DNA of 64,000 nt, from the NCBI GenBank assembly GCA_002243285.1, contig CP022585.1, forward strand, positions 2,592,641-2,656,640, given 5' to 3'. The position numbers and the translations under genes were made by a program. Origin of the DNA: Candidatus Fluviicola riflensis (GTDB lineage: Bacteria > Bacteroidota > Bacteroidia > Flavobacteriales_D > Crocinitomicaceae). Under the pieces are notes generated by a model. That model did no database searches, was not told where the DNA came from, and saw only the letters and a program-made list of their open reading frames with translations. This document shows, one piece after another, positions 7,996 through 18,800 of the stretch (the stretch's first letter is position 1; each line of letters opens with the position of its first letter).

Positions 7996-10900
7996 ATGAA
8001 AAGTAAAAACTATTACCTTGTCGTCTTACTATTATTGGTTTGTTTCAAAGGCTTATCACAGACCCAATTCTGGAGTGATGACTTTGAAGATGCAGGATCT
8101 CCAAGTTCAGGATCCAGAACACCCTCAAGCACTTTTAATGCCAGTCTCGAACGTTATTTTGACCGGGTTACTACCGCTCAAACAAGCTGGACTACTACCA
8201 TTAGTGGTGTTTCCGGATCAAAGTTCTGGGGTGGTGCTGATATTGATAATATTAGCGGCCAGAATACACAATCTCATCACCAAAATGTGGCTTGGTCATC
8301 TATCAATATTTCCGGGAAAACCGGGCTTTCATTTAGTGGATTATTTGCAAACGGAAATATAACAGGTTTCGATCATTTCCCGGGTAGTTCTCCTATTGAC
8401 TATATGCTGGTAGAATACAGAATTGATGGTGGTGCATGGAACAGCCTAGTTCGTTTCTTTCCGAATGTGGCAAACGGTAATGGTGCCCTTGCTCTTGAAA
8501 CAACAGGTGATTCATTGGCTCAGGGAGAAGGAGCAGCTTTGACCGGTACTTTTACAGAATTTACGGCCAATATTCCCGGAACAGGTACCCTCTTGGATCT
8601 GCGTTTTAAATGCCTGGCCAATGGCACCTCCTTTGAGGAGGTTGGTGTTGATTTATTGCGCCTCTTCGAAGCACCAGCCTGCACCAACCCAACAATCACA
8701 ACCCCTCCTTCAAGTACAAGTGTTTGTGTTACAGGAAATACTTCGTTTACCATTGCCGCTACCGGAGCTACCGGCTATCAGTGGCAGGTAAATACAGGTT
8801 CCGGATTTGGAAATATCACCAATGGTGGTGTCTACTCAAACGCAACTACGGCAACACTTAATATTACCGGTGCTACTGCTATAATGAGCGGTTATTTATA
8901 CCGATGTCTTGCTACCTCGGGTGGTGGTGCGTGTAGCACAACTTCATCTCAGGCAACACTGACTGTTTCCAATCCGTCTCTTACGGCTAATTCTCAAACA
9001 AACATTGCCTGTTTCGGTGGAAATACCGGAGCGGCTACAGTGAATGCTGCAGGTGGGGGTATTTCGCCTTATACGTATGACTGGACACCGGGAACCCCAA
9101 CAGGTGACGGAACAACTTCCGTTACAGGACTTACTGCCGGAACATGGACGTGTACCGTAACCGACAATATCGGTTGTACGGCAAGTGTAAACTTTAATAT
9201 TACCCAAGTTGCGGCTATTGTAGTCACTCCGAATACACAAAGCAATGTTTCCTGCTTTGGTGGATCAAACGGTACGGCAAGTATCAATACACCAACTGGT
9301 GGTCTTGGTGGTTATTCGTATAACTGGACACCGGGTAACCCGACAGGTGACGGAACAGTTTCAGTAACAGGACTCACAGCCCAGACATACACTTGTACTG
9401 TAAGTGATGGCCTTGGTTGTACAAAAACCCAAAACTTTACCATTACAGCACCACCGGCTCTTGTTGTAACCCCAAGTTCACAAACCAATGTGTCTTGCTT
9501 TGGCGGAAGTAACGGCGCTGCCAGTATCAATACCCCAACAGGTGGTGCAGGTGGTTATACATACAACTGGACGCCAGGTAACCCGACAGGTGACGGCTCA
9601 ACTGCTGTAACAGGGCTTACAGCTCAAACGTATACATGTACCGTAACAGATGCCAACAGTTGTGTGGCAAGTGTAAACTTTACCGTTACTGCTCCTCCTG
9701 CTCTTGTTGTAACCCCGAATTCACAAACCAATGTGTCTTGCTTTGGCGGAAGTAACGGTGCTGCCAGTATCAATACCCCAACAGGTGGTGCAGGTGGCTA
9801 TACCTATAACTGGACACCAAGTAACCCAACAGGTGACGGAACAACTTCCGTAACAGGACTTACAGCTCAAACGTATACATGTACCGTAACAGATGCCAAC
9901 AGTTGTGTGGCAAGTGTAAACTTTACTGTTACAGCACCACCGGCTTTATCGGTAACAGCGAGTTCACAAACCAATGTTTCGTGCTTTGGTGGAAGTAACG
10001 GTGCGGCGAGTATTAATACACCAACAGGTGGTGCAGGTGGTTATACGTATGATTGGACTCCTGGCAACCCAACAGGTGACGGATCAACTTCTGTAACAGG
10101 ACTTACAGCCCAAACGTACACATGTACCGTAACAGATGCCAACAGTTGTGTGGCAAGTGTAAACTTTACCGTTACAGCACCGCCAGCAATTTCTGTTACT
10201 GCCGCTTCACAAACCAATATTGCCTGCTTTGGCGGAAGTAACGGTGCAGCAAGTATCAATACACCAACAGGTGGTGCAGGTGGTTACACATATGATTGGA
10301 CTCCAGGCACACCAACTGGTGACGGAACAATTTCCGTAACAGGACTTAATGCCAATACATGGACATGTACCGTAACAGATGTAAACGGTTGTACTGCAAC
10401 GCAAAATTTTACGGTTACCTCGCCTACAGCTATTACAGCTTCTATTTCGTCAACTGAGACAGGTTGTACGGTTAACAATGGTACCGCAACTGTTTCAAGT
10501 GTAAGCGGTGGCGCAGGTGGTTATACGTATGATTGGTCACCAGGTACTCCAACAGGTGACGGAACAACTTCTATTACAGGACTTGCTTTGGGTATTTATA
10601 GCTGTATAATAACCGATATCAATGGTTGTTCAATTACACCAAGTGTAGCTGTCACAACTATCGCCGGACCTTCGTTAACTGCTGCTTCTCAAACCAATGT
10701 TGCCTGTTTCGGCGGAACAACCGGAGCTGCTGCTGTAAATGATGCAACCGGTGGCGGTGGTGGATACACGTATGACTGGGCACCAGGAACACCAACAGGT
10801 GATGGAACAATTTCTATCACAGGACTTGATGCCGACACATATACTTGTACTGTAACGGATGCTAATGGTTGTACTGCCAGTCAGGCATTTACAGTCACAG

Positions 10901-13047
10901 AACCTTCTGCGTTGGCAGCAACGGCCTCTGTTACTTCTAATTACAACGGAAGTCAGATCAGCTGTTCCGGTGCATCCGATGGTGTTATTGCTGTTGTTCC
11001 TTCGGGTGGAGCAGGTGGCTATAGCTACGACTGGTCGCCAGGTACTCCGACAGGTGATGGAACAGCTATCATTACAGGCCTCATTATTGGAAACTACTCA
11101 GTAGTTGTTACAGATGCTAACGGTTGCAGCGTCACTTCGAATGTAGTTGCGCTTACAGAACCGATGCCTTTAACTGCATCGCTTGTTCCTCAAACAAATG
11201 TTTCCTGCTTTGGCGGATCAAACGGTACGGCATCAGTTGTTGTAACTGGTGGAACCGGTGCTTACGGCTACGACTGGACCCCGGGAACACCTACAGGTGA
11301 CGGAACAAATTCAGTAACCGGGCTTACTGCCGGAACCTGGTCTTGTGATGTGACTGATGTTAACGGCTGTACACTTTCGGTCGTATTCACAATTACTGAA
11401 CCTTCCTTATTGGTATTGACTGCTGCTTCTGAAACTGATGTTACCTGCGGTGGCGCTTCAGACGGTACTGCCGCTGTAAATACTGCGACAGGTGGTGCCG
11501 GTGGTTATACATATGACTGGACACCGGGAACTCCTACAGGAGACGGAACAACTGCAATATCCGGACTTTCTCCTGATACTTACACTTGTACCGTAACCGA
11601 TATAAACGGTTGTACTACCAGCCAGGTATTTACAATTACAGAGGCTGCTCCGGTACTTCCAACGGCAGTTTGTCAAAATGTAACTGTTTATCTTGATCCT
11701 GCAGGAAGCGTTTCAATTGTTGCTGCAGATATTGACGGTGGCTCTACTGTGACTTGTGGACCAATTGCATTGAGTGCTTCTCAAACAACATTTACATGTG
11801 CCGATCTTGGTGCTAACACTGTTACTTTAACTGTAACAGGTGACGGTGGAACTGTGACCTGCGATGCTATCGTTACGGTAACTGACACCATTACTCCTAC
11901 TGCATCCAATCCAGCTACTTTACAAGTAGAATGTATTGGAGATGCAATTGTTGATGTAACGGATGTTACTGACGAAGCGGATAACTGCGGAGCTACAGTA
12001 ACGTTTGTAAATGATGTATCTGACGGTCAAACATGTCCTGAAACCATCACAAGAACATACAACGTTGCAGATGCCAGCGGAAACAATGTGGATGTGACAC
12101 AAACAATCATTATTCATGATTTGACTCCACCGGCAGCAGCAAATCCAATTACGTTGAATGCTCAATGTACAAGTGTTGTTCCTGCACCTCTTCCGAGCTG
12201 GGTTTCCGGTGAAGTTGATAACTGTTCACCAACAGTGGTGGCTTGGATTAGTGATCAGTCAAACGGACTTTCTTGTCCTGAAACGATTACACGAACATTC
12301 AGTGTTACAGATGAGTGCAACAACTCTATCAATGTTACGCAATCAATCATTGTAATGGATACAGAGGCTCCAACAGCTGATGTTGCTTCATTGCCGGAAT
12401 TAACTGGTAATTGTGATCTTACACCTGCAACAGCAACTGCTTCAGACAACTGTGCGGGAGCGATTAACGGAACACCGGATGTCGCTTTCCCTATCACAGC
12501 GTTTGGAACAACAACTGTTACATGGACCTATGTGGATGCTTGCGGAAATATATCCACGCAAACACAAGATGTAACGCTTACTCCAATCGATGTCACTACC
12601 CATATGGCCAATGACGGAATCACGTTTGTAGTGAACAACCTTGGTCAAACATACCAATGGATTGACTGTACTACAGGTCAGCCAATTCCGGGAGCAACCA
12701 ACCATAACTTCACTCCTACTTATGGAAGTGACTTCGCGGTTGTTATTACGCAAAACGGATGTTCCGATACTTCAACTTGTATCAATTCAACTGTTGGAAT
12801 TGGAGAAGCCGGAATTGCAACACTTATGCTTTACCCGAATCCAACAGACGGAATGTTGTTTGTAAGTTTCGATGGTGTGATCAACAACATCGAAGTGGTA
12901 GACATGCTTGGAAGAGTTATCAGCGCACCGGTTTCAATTGGAAACAAATCAGTTGATGCTACTGAGTTAGCTCCTGGTAAATACATGTTGCGAATTACAA
13001 CAGAGAGCAATCAAATTCTTCTCGAAGAATTCGTTGTTCAGTTATAA
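7996..13047 (+). CDS. Giant T9SS surface adhesin with SprB-type repeats
   Basis: A 1683-residue secreted protein. Order: signal peptide (1-21, ending GLSQ); the domain shared with the preceding gene (about 22-227); an Ig-like domain (228-325, CTNPTITTPPSS); eleven tandem SprB-like repeats of about 81 residues (334-1226, each with CFGG..G.A, GGYTYDWTPGTPTGDG and CTVTD.NGC); several HYR-like domains (1227-1550) with paired cysteines; and a type A T9SS sorting domain (about 1605-1683, YPNPTDGMLFVSFD). Such proteins, like SprB, act as cell-surface adhesins in gliding or attachment. Whether it is moved by the gliding machinery cannot be told here. Confidence 0.9.
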   Translation: MKSKNYYLVVLLLLVCFKGLSQTQFWSDDFEDAGSPSSGSRTPSSTFNASLERYFDRVTTAQTSWTTTISGVSGSKFWGGADIDNISGQNTQSHHQNVAWSSINISGKTGLSFSGLFANGNITGFDHFPGSSPIDYMLVEYRIDGGAWNSLVRFFPNVANGNGALALETTGDSLAQGEGAALTGTFTEFTANIPGTGTLLDLRFKCLANGTSFEEVGVDLLRLFEAPACTNPTITTPPSSTSVCVTGNTSFTIAATGATGYQWQVNTGSGFGNITNGGVYSNATTATLNITGATAIMSGYLYRCLATSGGGACSTTSSQATLTVSNPSLTANSQTNIACFGGNTGAATVNAAGGGISPYTYDWTPGTPTGDGTTSVTGLTAGTWTCTVTDNIGCTASVNFNITQVAAIVVTPNTQSNVSCFGGSNGTASINTPTGGLGGYSYNWTPGNPTGDGTVSVTGLTAQTYTCTVSDGLGCTKTQNFTITAPPALVVTPSSQTNVSCFGGSNGAASINTPTGGAGGYTYNWTPGNPTGDGSTAVTGLTAQTYTCTVTDANSCVASVNFTVTAPPALVVTPNSQTNVSCFGGSNGAASINTPTGGAGGYTYNWTPSNPTGDGTTSVTGLTAQTYTCTVTDANSCVASVNFTVTAPPALSVTASSQTNVSCFGGSNGAASINTPTGGAGGYTYDWTPGNPTGDGSTSVTGLTAQTYTCTVTDANSCVASVNFTVTAPPAISVTAASQTNIACFGGSNGAASINTPTGGAGGYTYDWTPGTPTGDGTISVTGLNANTWTCTVTDVNGCTATQNFTVTSPTAITASISSTETGCTVNNGTATVSSVSGGAGGYTYDWSPGTPTGDGTTSITGLALGIYSCIITDINGCSITPSVAVTTIAGPSLTAASQTNVACFGGTTGAAAVNDATGGGGGYTYDWAPGTPTGDGTISITGLDADTYTCTVTDANGCTASQAFTVTEPSALAATASVTSNYNGSQISCSGASDGVIAVVPSGGAGGYSYDWSPGTPTGDGTAIITGLIIGNYSVVVTDANGCSVTSNVVALTEPMPLTASLVPQTNVSCFGGSNGTASVVVTGGTGAYGYDWTPGTPTGDGTNSVTGLTAGTWSCDVTDVNGCTLSVVFTITEPSLLVLTAASETDVTCGGASDGTAAVNTATGGAGGYTYDWTPGTPTGDGTTAISGLSPDTYTCTVTDINGCTTSQVFTITEAAPVLPTAVCQNVTVYLDPAGSVSIVAADIDGGSTVTCGPIALSASQTTFTCADLGANTVTLTVTGDGGTVTCDAIVTVTDTITPTASNPATLQVECIGDAIVDVTDVTDEADNCGATVTFVNDVSDGQTCPETITRTYNVADASGNNVDVTQTIIIHDLTPPAAANPITLNAQCTSVVPAPLPSWVSGEVDNCSPTVVAWISDQSNGLSCPETITRTFSVTDECNNSINVTQSIIVMDTEAPTADVASLPELTGNCDLTPATATASDNCAGAINGTPDVAFPITAFGTTTVTWTYVDACGNISTQTQDVTLTPIDVTTHMANDGITFVVNNLGQTYQWIDCTTGQPIPGATNHNFTPTYGSDFAVVITQNGCSDTSTCINSTVGIGEAGIATLMLYPNPTDGMLFVSFDGVINNIEVVDMLGRVISAPVSIGNKSVDATELAPGKYMLRITTESNQILLEEFVVQL
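8995..11673 (+). repeat. Eleven tandem ~243-bp coding repeats
   Basis: The array starts at about 8995, with further units at 9238, 9481, 9724, 9967, 10210, about 10453, 10690, about 10951, 11191 and 11431. The first six are exactly 243 bases apart. Units 3 to 5 are almost identical in DNA, while units 7 to 11 have diverged more, so recent amplification occurred in the centre. Such arrays can gain or lose units by recombination. Confidence 0.9.
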
Positions 13048-13090
13048 CAAAAGAATTAAAGGAAGGCTCCGGCTGACCTGAAATGATTCG

Positions 13091-13122
13091 AAAGAGGATG
13101 CTTTAACGGCATCCTCTTTTGC
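13091..13122 (+). terminator. Terminator after the adhesin gene
   Basis: AAAGAGGATGC and GCATCCTCTTT form an 11-bp stem with a 7-base loop, followed by TGCTTGT. It lies 44 bases past the adhesin stop codon. Confidence 0.88.
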
Positions 13123-13260
13123 TTGTACAAACTTAGGCTCAGAAAAAAGAATCGGTTATCAACTGTACGGAATTCCGCAACTCTCAATATTCAAGTAAGA
13201 TTTTGAGCTACGTTTGTTGCGTTTGTCATTGGTAATTTTCATGTTACTAAAACCCAGAAC

Positions 13261-13836
13261 ATGAAACCACAATTAATCGAGCGCTCGGGTGTTTGCAGTA
13301 TGATTGGTGAAGCCATTCGCAATAACCAGCGCATCCATACGCTTTTCGGAAAACGCCTCAACGGCTGGCGATTCAATTTATTTGTAAAACAATGCGCCCG
13401 GTATTTGCGTCGCAAAAATGGTGTATTGATCAGTGAAGAAGGTCATGGTTTAGCTGTTATTGTTCCTATTTCCAACGAAAACGATCAGCGTCGGCGAACC
13501 GATTGGTGGCCTTCGTTGTTTGTGTTTTCACTCAAACGTATTGGTGCCATGCGCCGATTTCGGAACAAAACGCAACAACTCTTGCCCACTGAGCCGCATT
13601 TATTCTTTATGCTTTTACTCACCGACGAACAACGCAACGGACAATCGCAGGTGATTCAGTTACGCGATGAATTATTCAAGATGAGCGAAATCATGCAATT
13701 ACCGGTTTACGCGCAGACTTCCAGTCAGCAGACTCGCGGAATGTTTGAACGTTTCGGATTTGAAACCTACGGAAAGATCGCCATTCCAAACAAAGAAGAT
13801 TTCATGTATTTCATGGTACGGAAAATCGTTCAATAA
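13261..13836 (+). CDS. Probable GNAT-fold acetyltransferase
   Basis: The 191-residue protein lacks a signal peptide and is basic. The C-terminal part (about 145-185) has ETSSQQ-like QTSSQQTRGMFERFGFETYG, which matches the last strand-helix-strand of GNAT enzymes (the YerlGF motif). The acetyl-CoA loop (R/Q-x-x-G-x-G/A) is not obvious; DEQRNGQSQV near 121-130 is the best candidate. Length and layout fit an N-acetyltransferase, but the substrate is unknown. It stands alone between the adhesin terminator and the VOC gene, convergent with the latter. Confidence 0.6.
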   Translation: MKPQLIERSGVCSMIGEAIRNNQRIHTLFGKRLNGWRFNLFVKQCARYLRRKNGVLISEEGHGLAVIVPISNENDQRRRTDWWPSLFVFSLKRIGAMRRFRNKTQQLLPTEPHLFFMLLLTDEQRNGQSQVIQLRDELFKMSEIMQLPVYAQTSSQQTRGMFERFGFETYGKIAIPNKEDFMYFMVRKIVQ

Positions 13837-13870
13837 TAAAATCACGAACGAAAATTTTACACTGAAACGA

Positions 13871-14284
13871 TCAGCGCATGTCCACGAACACTTCCGTTGA
13901 TTCAAATTCCTCTTCGGCCGGCTCCCACAACTCAATTCTGTTGCCTTCGGGATCTTCAATGTGTAGAAAACTACCGTATTCGTAGGTTTCAATGGAGTCG
14001 CAAATAACGGTTCCCAATTCGCGTAAATGGGCTTCCAAACCAACCAAGTCGGTTACCCGAAAGTTGATCATGTATTGCTGTGCAGGATTTCCGAAATACT
14101 TTGTAGTATTAGCAAACGTTCCCAACTGCAAGAACCCTCGCTTGGAATCGGCAACTCCGTTAAAAGCAAACAATACACCGTAATCATTAGGAGTAAGGCC
14201 TAATGCTGTTTCAAACCACGTTTTCATGGCTGCTTCATCCTTGTATTTCATGAAAATTCCGCCGATACCGATTGCTTTTCCCAT
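13871..14284 (-). CDS. VOC superfamily (glyoxalase-like) protein
   Basis: A 137-residue protein with a typical VOC end (HIEDPEGNRIELWEP), a metal-ligand glutamate in IELWE, and a beta-alpha-beta-beta-beta plan. I chose the start at 14284 (MGKAIGIGG) because a TATATTTG promoter box (14306-14313, minus) covers the longer frame's start. Members include glyoxalase I, dioxygenases and resistance proteins; nothing here fixes the substrate. It is divergent from the carotenoid desaturase gene. Confidence 0.8.
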   Translation of the reverse strand: MGKAIGIGGIFMKYKDEAAMKTWFETALGLTPNDYGVLFAFNGVADSKRGFLQLGTFANTTKYFGNPAQQYMINFRVTDLVGLEAHLRELGTVICDSIETYEYGSFLHIEDPEGNRIELWEPAEEEFESTEVFVDMR

Positions 14285-14305
14285 TTTATTTTGTTTTGCG
14301 TTGAA

Positions 14306-14313
14306 CAAATATA
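14306..14313 (-). promoter_or_regulatory. Promoter -7 box of the VOC gene
   Basis: On the minus strand this reads TATATTTG, a full match to TAnnTTTG, 21 bases before the chosen ATG at 14284. It rules out the start at 14308. Confidence 0.6.
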
Positions 14314-14326
14314 GTATTCGATGCGT

Positions 14327-14333
14327 TATTTTG
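14327..14333 (+). promoter_or_regulatory. Promoter -7 box of the carotenoid desaturase gene
   Basis: TATTTTG, one base shorter than TAnnTTTG, lies only 4 bases before the ATG at 14338. A transcript from it would start at or next to the ATG, so the mRNA may be leaderless. It is back-to-back with the VOC promoter. Confidence 0.4.
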
Positions 14334-14337
14334 CGGT

Positions 14338-15816
14338 ATGATAGAAGAGAAACAGCAACAAGCTGTTGTTGTAGGTTCGGGGATTGCCGGAATTGCCGGA
14401 GCCATTCGCCTGGCGTGTAAAGGTTATGCTGTTACAGTACTTGAAGCCAACTCCTATCCGGGTGGAAAATTGACTGTACTTGAATTGGGAAACTACCATT
14501 TCGACGCCGGACCGTCGTTGTTTACATTACCTCACCTAGTGAACGAATTATTTGAATTGGCAGGAAAAAATCCGGCAGATTATTTTAGTTATGATCAACT
14601 TGAGACGACCTGTTATTATTTTTTTGAAGATGGAACTGTACTTCATTTTTTCGCTGATCGGGAGCGCTTACTCGAAGAAGTAAGAACCAAACTTCGGGTA
14701 GATTCGAAACCGCTGGAAAATCATTTGAAACGCAGCAAGCTGATGTATGATGTTTCCCACAAAGCTTTTATGGAAAGGTCGTTGCATTGTTTCTCCAGTT
14801 ATATTTCGACAGACATTCTGAAGTGCATGATTCATATTCCACAGCTGAATTTGTTTACGACCATGCACAAGGCCAATGAACAACGGCTCAATCATCCGAA
14901 ATTGGTGCAGTTGTTTGATCGTTATGCAACCTACAATGGTTCCAATCCGTATTCCGCGCCCGGAATTCTGAATATTATTCCGCATCTGGAACTAGGTTTT
15001 GGCACCTTTTTCCCGCGAAAAGGAATGCATTCGATCACTACTTCGCTGCTAAAACTGGCAGAAGAATTGGGGATAAAATTCCGTTTTAATGAGCGCGTTG
15101 AGGAAATCACAGTGGAAGCAAAACAAGTTAGCGGAGTTCGTACAGCAACTGCTTTTTATCCGGCGAAAACGGTGCTTTGCAACAGCGATATTAAACCGGC
15201 CTACACCCATTTGCTGAAACAGCAGCCGCAACCGAAAAAGACCCTGGCGCAGGAACCATCAAGTTCAGCAATGATTTTTTACTGGGGAATCAAGCGTCTG
15301 TTTCCGCAGCTCGATGTGCACAATATCTTCTTCAGTGACGATTATCAGAGCGAGTTTGAAGCCATTTTTCAACACAAAACCGTTTCAAACGATCCGACAG
15401 TTTACCTGCATGTTTCCTCCAAAAAGGTCGTGACTGACGCTCCAAACGGTTGTGAAAACTGGTTTGTGATGGTGAATGTTCCACACAACCAGGGACAAGA
15501 TTGGGAAGCTATGCGCGGGCAAATCAGGAATTCTGTCCTGACAAAATTGTCTCGCATTCTGCAAATTGACATTGCTTTACTGATTGAAGAAGAAGATTAC
15601 CTGGATCCGCCACGCATTGAAGAACGAACCGGAAGTTTTGGCGGAGCATTGTATGGCGCCAGTTCCAATGAGCGCATGGCTGCTTTTTTCCGTCATCCGA
15701 ATTTTTCGAAAATCGAAGGGTTGTATTTTGCAGGTGGAAGTGTACATCCGGGAGGAGGAATTCCGTTGTGTTTACTTTCAGCTAAGATTGCTTGCGGCCT
15801 ACTTCCCGATAAGTAA
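14338..15816 (+). CDS. Carotenoid desaturase of the CrtI/CrtD family
   Basis: The 492-residue protein begins with an FAD-binding Rossmann motif (VVVGSGIAGIAGAIRLACKG, then EANSYPGGK at about 36-44) and ends with the family signature GGSVHPGGGIPLCLLSAKI. The middle FDRYATYNGSNPYSAPGIL and FPRKGMHSI fit CrtI-type desaturases and, from memory, look most like 1-hydroxycarotenoid 3,4-desaturase (CrtD). The substrate is therefore probably a carotene intermediate, but phytoene desaturase is not excluded. No other carotenoid gene is nearby. It is convergent with the next gene, only 8 bases apart. Confidence 0.85.
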   Translation: MIEEKQQQAVVVGSGIAGIAGAIRLACKGYAVTVLEANSYPGGKLTVLELGNYHFDAGPSLFTLPHLVNELFELAGKNPADYFSYDQLETTCYYFFEDGTVLHFFADRERLLEEVRTKLRVDSKPLENHLKRSKLMYDVSHKAFMERSLHCFSSYISTDILKCMIHIPQLNLFTTMHKANEQRLNHPKLVQLFDRYATYNGSNPYSAPGILNIIPHLELGFGTFFPRKGMHSITTSLLKLAEELGIKFRFNERVEEITVEAKQVSGVRTATAFYPAKTVLCNSDIKPAYTHLLKQQPQPKKTLAQEPSSSAMIFYWGIKRLFPQLDVHNIFFSDDYQSEFEAIFQHKTVSNDPTVYLHVSSKKVVTDAPNGCENWFVMVNVPHNQGQDWEAMRGQIRNSVLTKLSRILQIDIALLIEEEDYLDPPRIEERTGSFGGALYGASSNERMAAFFRHPNFSKIEGLYFAGGSVHPGGGIPLCLLSAKIACGLLPDK

Positions 15817-15824
15817 AAGCATAC

Positions 15825-18800
15825 TTACTTCAATACATTTACATGTCCGTGATATACATACGCTTTACCATTGCGTTTTCCGTTGAACTCAATTTTCCAG
15901 GTGTAACTACCGTCTTGAACCAAACCACAACGCGCGTAACTTCCATCCCATCCGATTTCCGTATTCAATGATTCGAAAACAACTTCGCCCCATCGATCAT
16001 AAATGGTCAGGTGGTAACTCGTCAAATCAACACCTGAAGTAATAACCGGTTTAAATACCTGATTGAATTCATCATCATCGGGTGTAAACGCATTGGGTAC
16101 GTAAAAAAGCAATCCTTCCTCGATTACAATAAAGGCTACGGTGGTATCCGTACACATTTCATTGGTCACAACCAGGGTTACTTCAAAGTTTTCAATATAG
16201 GTGTATGTATGTGTTGGATTTTGGATGAAGGCCTCTGCCCCATCACCAAAATTCCAGGACCAGGATGTGGCATTAACCGATTGATCAATAAATGCTATTT
16301 CCGTTTCCAATTCTGGTATTTGCGGTGAAAACAAAAACGATGCTACCGGTTGAGGAATTACCGTGACGACAACCAACTTTGAGGTATCCGAAACGCAGCC
16401 GTCAACTGTTGAGATAGACAGTTGCACATTGTAATTTCCGCTTTGACTGTAATTATGAGCCGGATGTTGTGCACTGGAAAATGTACCGTCGCCAAAACTC
16501 CATGACCAACCATTAATGGCACTTGAAGAAGTTGAAAGGTCAGTAAATGTAACTGCCAAAGGAGCACAGCCGATGGTATCGCTCACTGAAAAAACGGCCA
16601 ACGGATCAGAAATAACGAGGTTAACCGTGTCTGATCCTTCACAAACTCCTTGAGTAACATTTACGAAATAACTCCCTGCCTCTTGAACCGTTATACTTTG
16701 CGTAATCGCTCCGTTTGACCAATTATAAACAGCTCCGGGATTTCCGGCATTCAGTAATTGTGCTTCACCGATACATAAAACAACATCTGGGCCTAAATCA
16801 ACTTGCAGTGCTCCAGGCAACACATGAATTGTATCCATGATTTGGCAGCCATTCGCATCAGTAACCGTTACAAAATAAGTACCTATCGCTGATACCTGAA
16901 ACGTTTGATTTACACTTCCATCCTGCCAAACATAAGTTGCACCCGGATTTCCGGCATCCAGCATAAATTGCGGTATACAAACAGTTGTATCGGGTCCAAG
17001 ATTTACCAGTGGACCGTTAATGATCACCTGAATCGTATCCGAGTCGGTACAACCTCCGTTATCAACCGTCACACTATATGTACCGGAAGAGGATACCAGC
17101 AATTGCTGATTGGATGAATTATCCTGCCATTGATACAGCGCAGGCGCATTTCCGGCATTCAGCAGCAATGTTCCTCCGCACAATACTGTATCTACTCCCA
17201 AATCAACTTGTGGTGGATTCATGACTGTCACAACAGCTGTCACGGTATCACTATCACCTGCAGGGTTGGTTGCAATCACCGTGAAGCTTGTGGTTATCAG
17301 CGGACACACCGTCACTGAATCGTTGTTGATCACGATTCCATTATCCCAGGCAAAAGTCAATGAATCTGTATTTTCAGAAGAGTTTACAATCAGTTCGGCG
17401 CATTCGCCAACACAAATGGTATCGGATGGCAATGAAATTGAAAAACCACAATCAATCGTCACGGTTTGAACGACCGTATCAGCATCCCACGAACAGTTTT
17501 TCACGATCATTGTGACCTGATAATCACCATTCATTGCGTAAACATGCGTTGGATTGTCTAGTGATGATGTAGTTCCATCACCAAAATCCCAGAGTGTTTC
17601 TTTGATGTAATTACAGCCGGTTGTGCTTTGATTGGTGAAATTGGCTGTAAAACAATTCACTGTTGCCGTAAAATTACCTTGCACGGAATCAGGGGCGTAT
17701 AACCAAACGGCATTGCTATTTTGCAGAGCTCCTTGTCCGCCCATCAGGTAAAATCCGTTTTCATTCTGCCAGGATTGTCCACCGGCCGCAACAGGAGGCG
17801 TATTTGCCGGTGCAAAAACACCCTGAACTCCGGGCACTTCAGGAGTTGTTCCACCTCTTATGTAAGTATAGCAGTTATTCGACGGATTATAGCGCCAAAT
17901 ATCGTTGTAAATGGTGCTGTTGGTACAAAACGTAGATCCTCCGAAAAAATAAAGGTTGTTACAATCATCCACCCAATCGACTCTCATTTCACTTCGCACT
18001 ACCGGAAAAACAGCCGGATTATTTTCAACGCATGGCGTCGGAAAAACCTGCGATTGTCCAAAAGGATGAACATCAATTCTTCGGCACCTCCACTGGTTTG
18101 TCAGCGGATCGTATTCCCACATTTCCGATTGAATGTTTCCGCCGTCTCTGTTAACCAGCATCCAAAGATGATCGTCTGATGTCATCCACATGGTATAAAG
18201 CGTTCCAACAGCAGGACAAGCCACAAAGCCACCGGGAGTATTGTTAGGCGCAAACACATTCATTGTTCCATAAACCGGATTCGCATTGGCAGCCCCACCT
18301 CCTTTCATCCAAATCCACATATTGGTAGTAACATCAAACTTCCACAGGTTTCCGTCAAATTCGGTATACAACCAAAGATTACCGTTCGAATCGGTCCAAT
18401 GACAATCGGTTTCATTACAAGTTCCCGGATTGTTCGTTGCAGCGGGTACGCCTTGGGTTCCAAAGCTGGCGGGTGATAGAGATGCTGTTCCCTTCATCCA
18501 GGTCCACATTCCTGTGGCGATATCAAATTTCCATAAATCATTTAAACCATTCGGACCGTAAATCCATAAATTACCTGCAAGATCTCCCCAGGAAGGGTGT
18601 CCGAAGGTGGCACTTTCAGGATGATTCACCGGAGCAGCGACACCTTGTGTACCATAAACAGCGGGTTGACCAACCGTAAGGCTTCCGTGTACATGCATCC
18701 ATTGCTCAATAGACGGGTTGAATCGCCAAAGATCATTCGCTCCATTACCGCTGTATAACCAAAACGTACCTGCATTATCCTGCATTGATGCAGAAGCATA

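Noticed and set aside
8995..11673. Regular repeats that could look like a CRISPR array
   Set aside because: They are 243 bases long, lie inside one open frame, encode SprB-like units and have no spacers.
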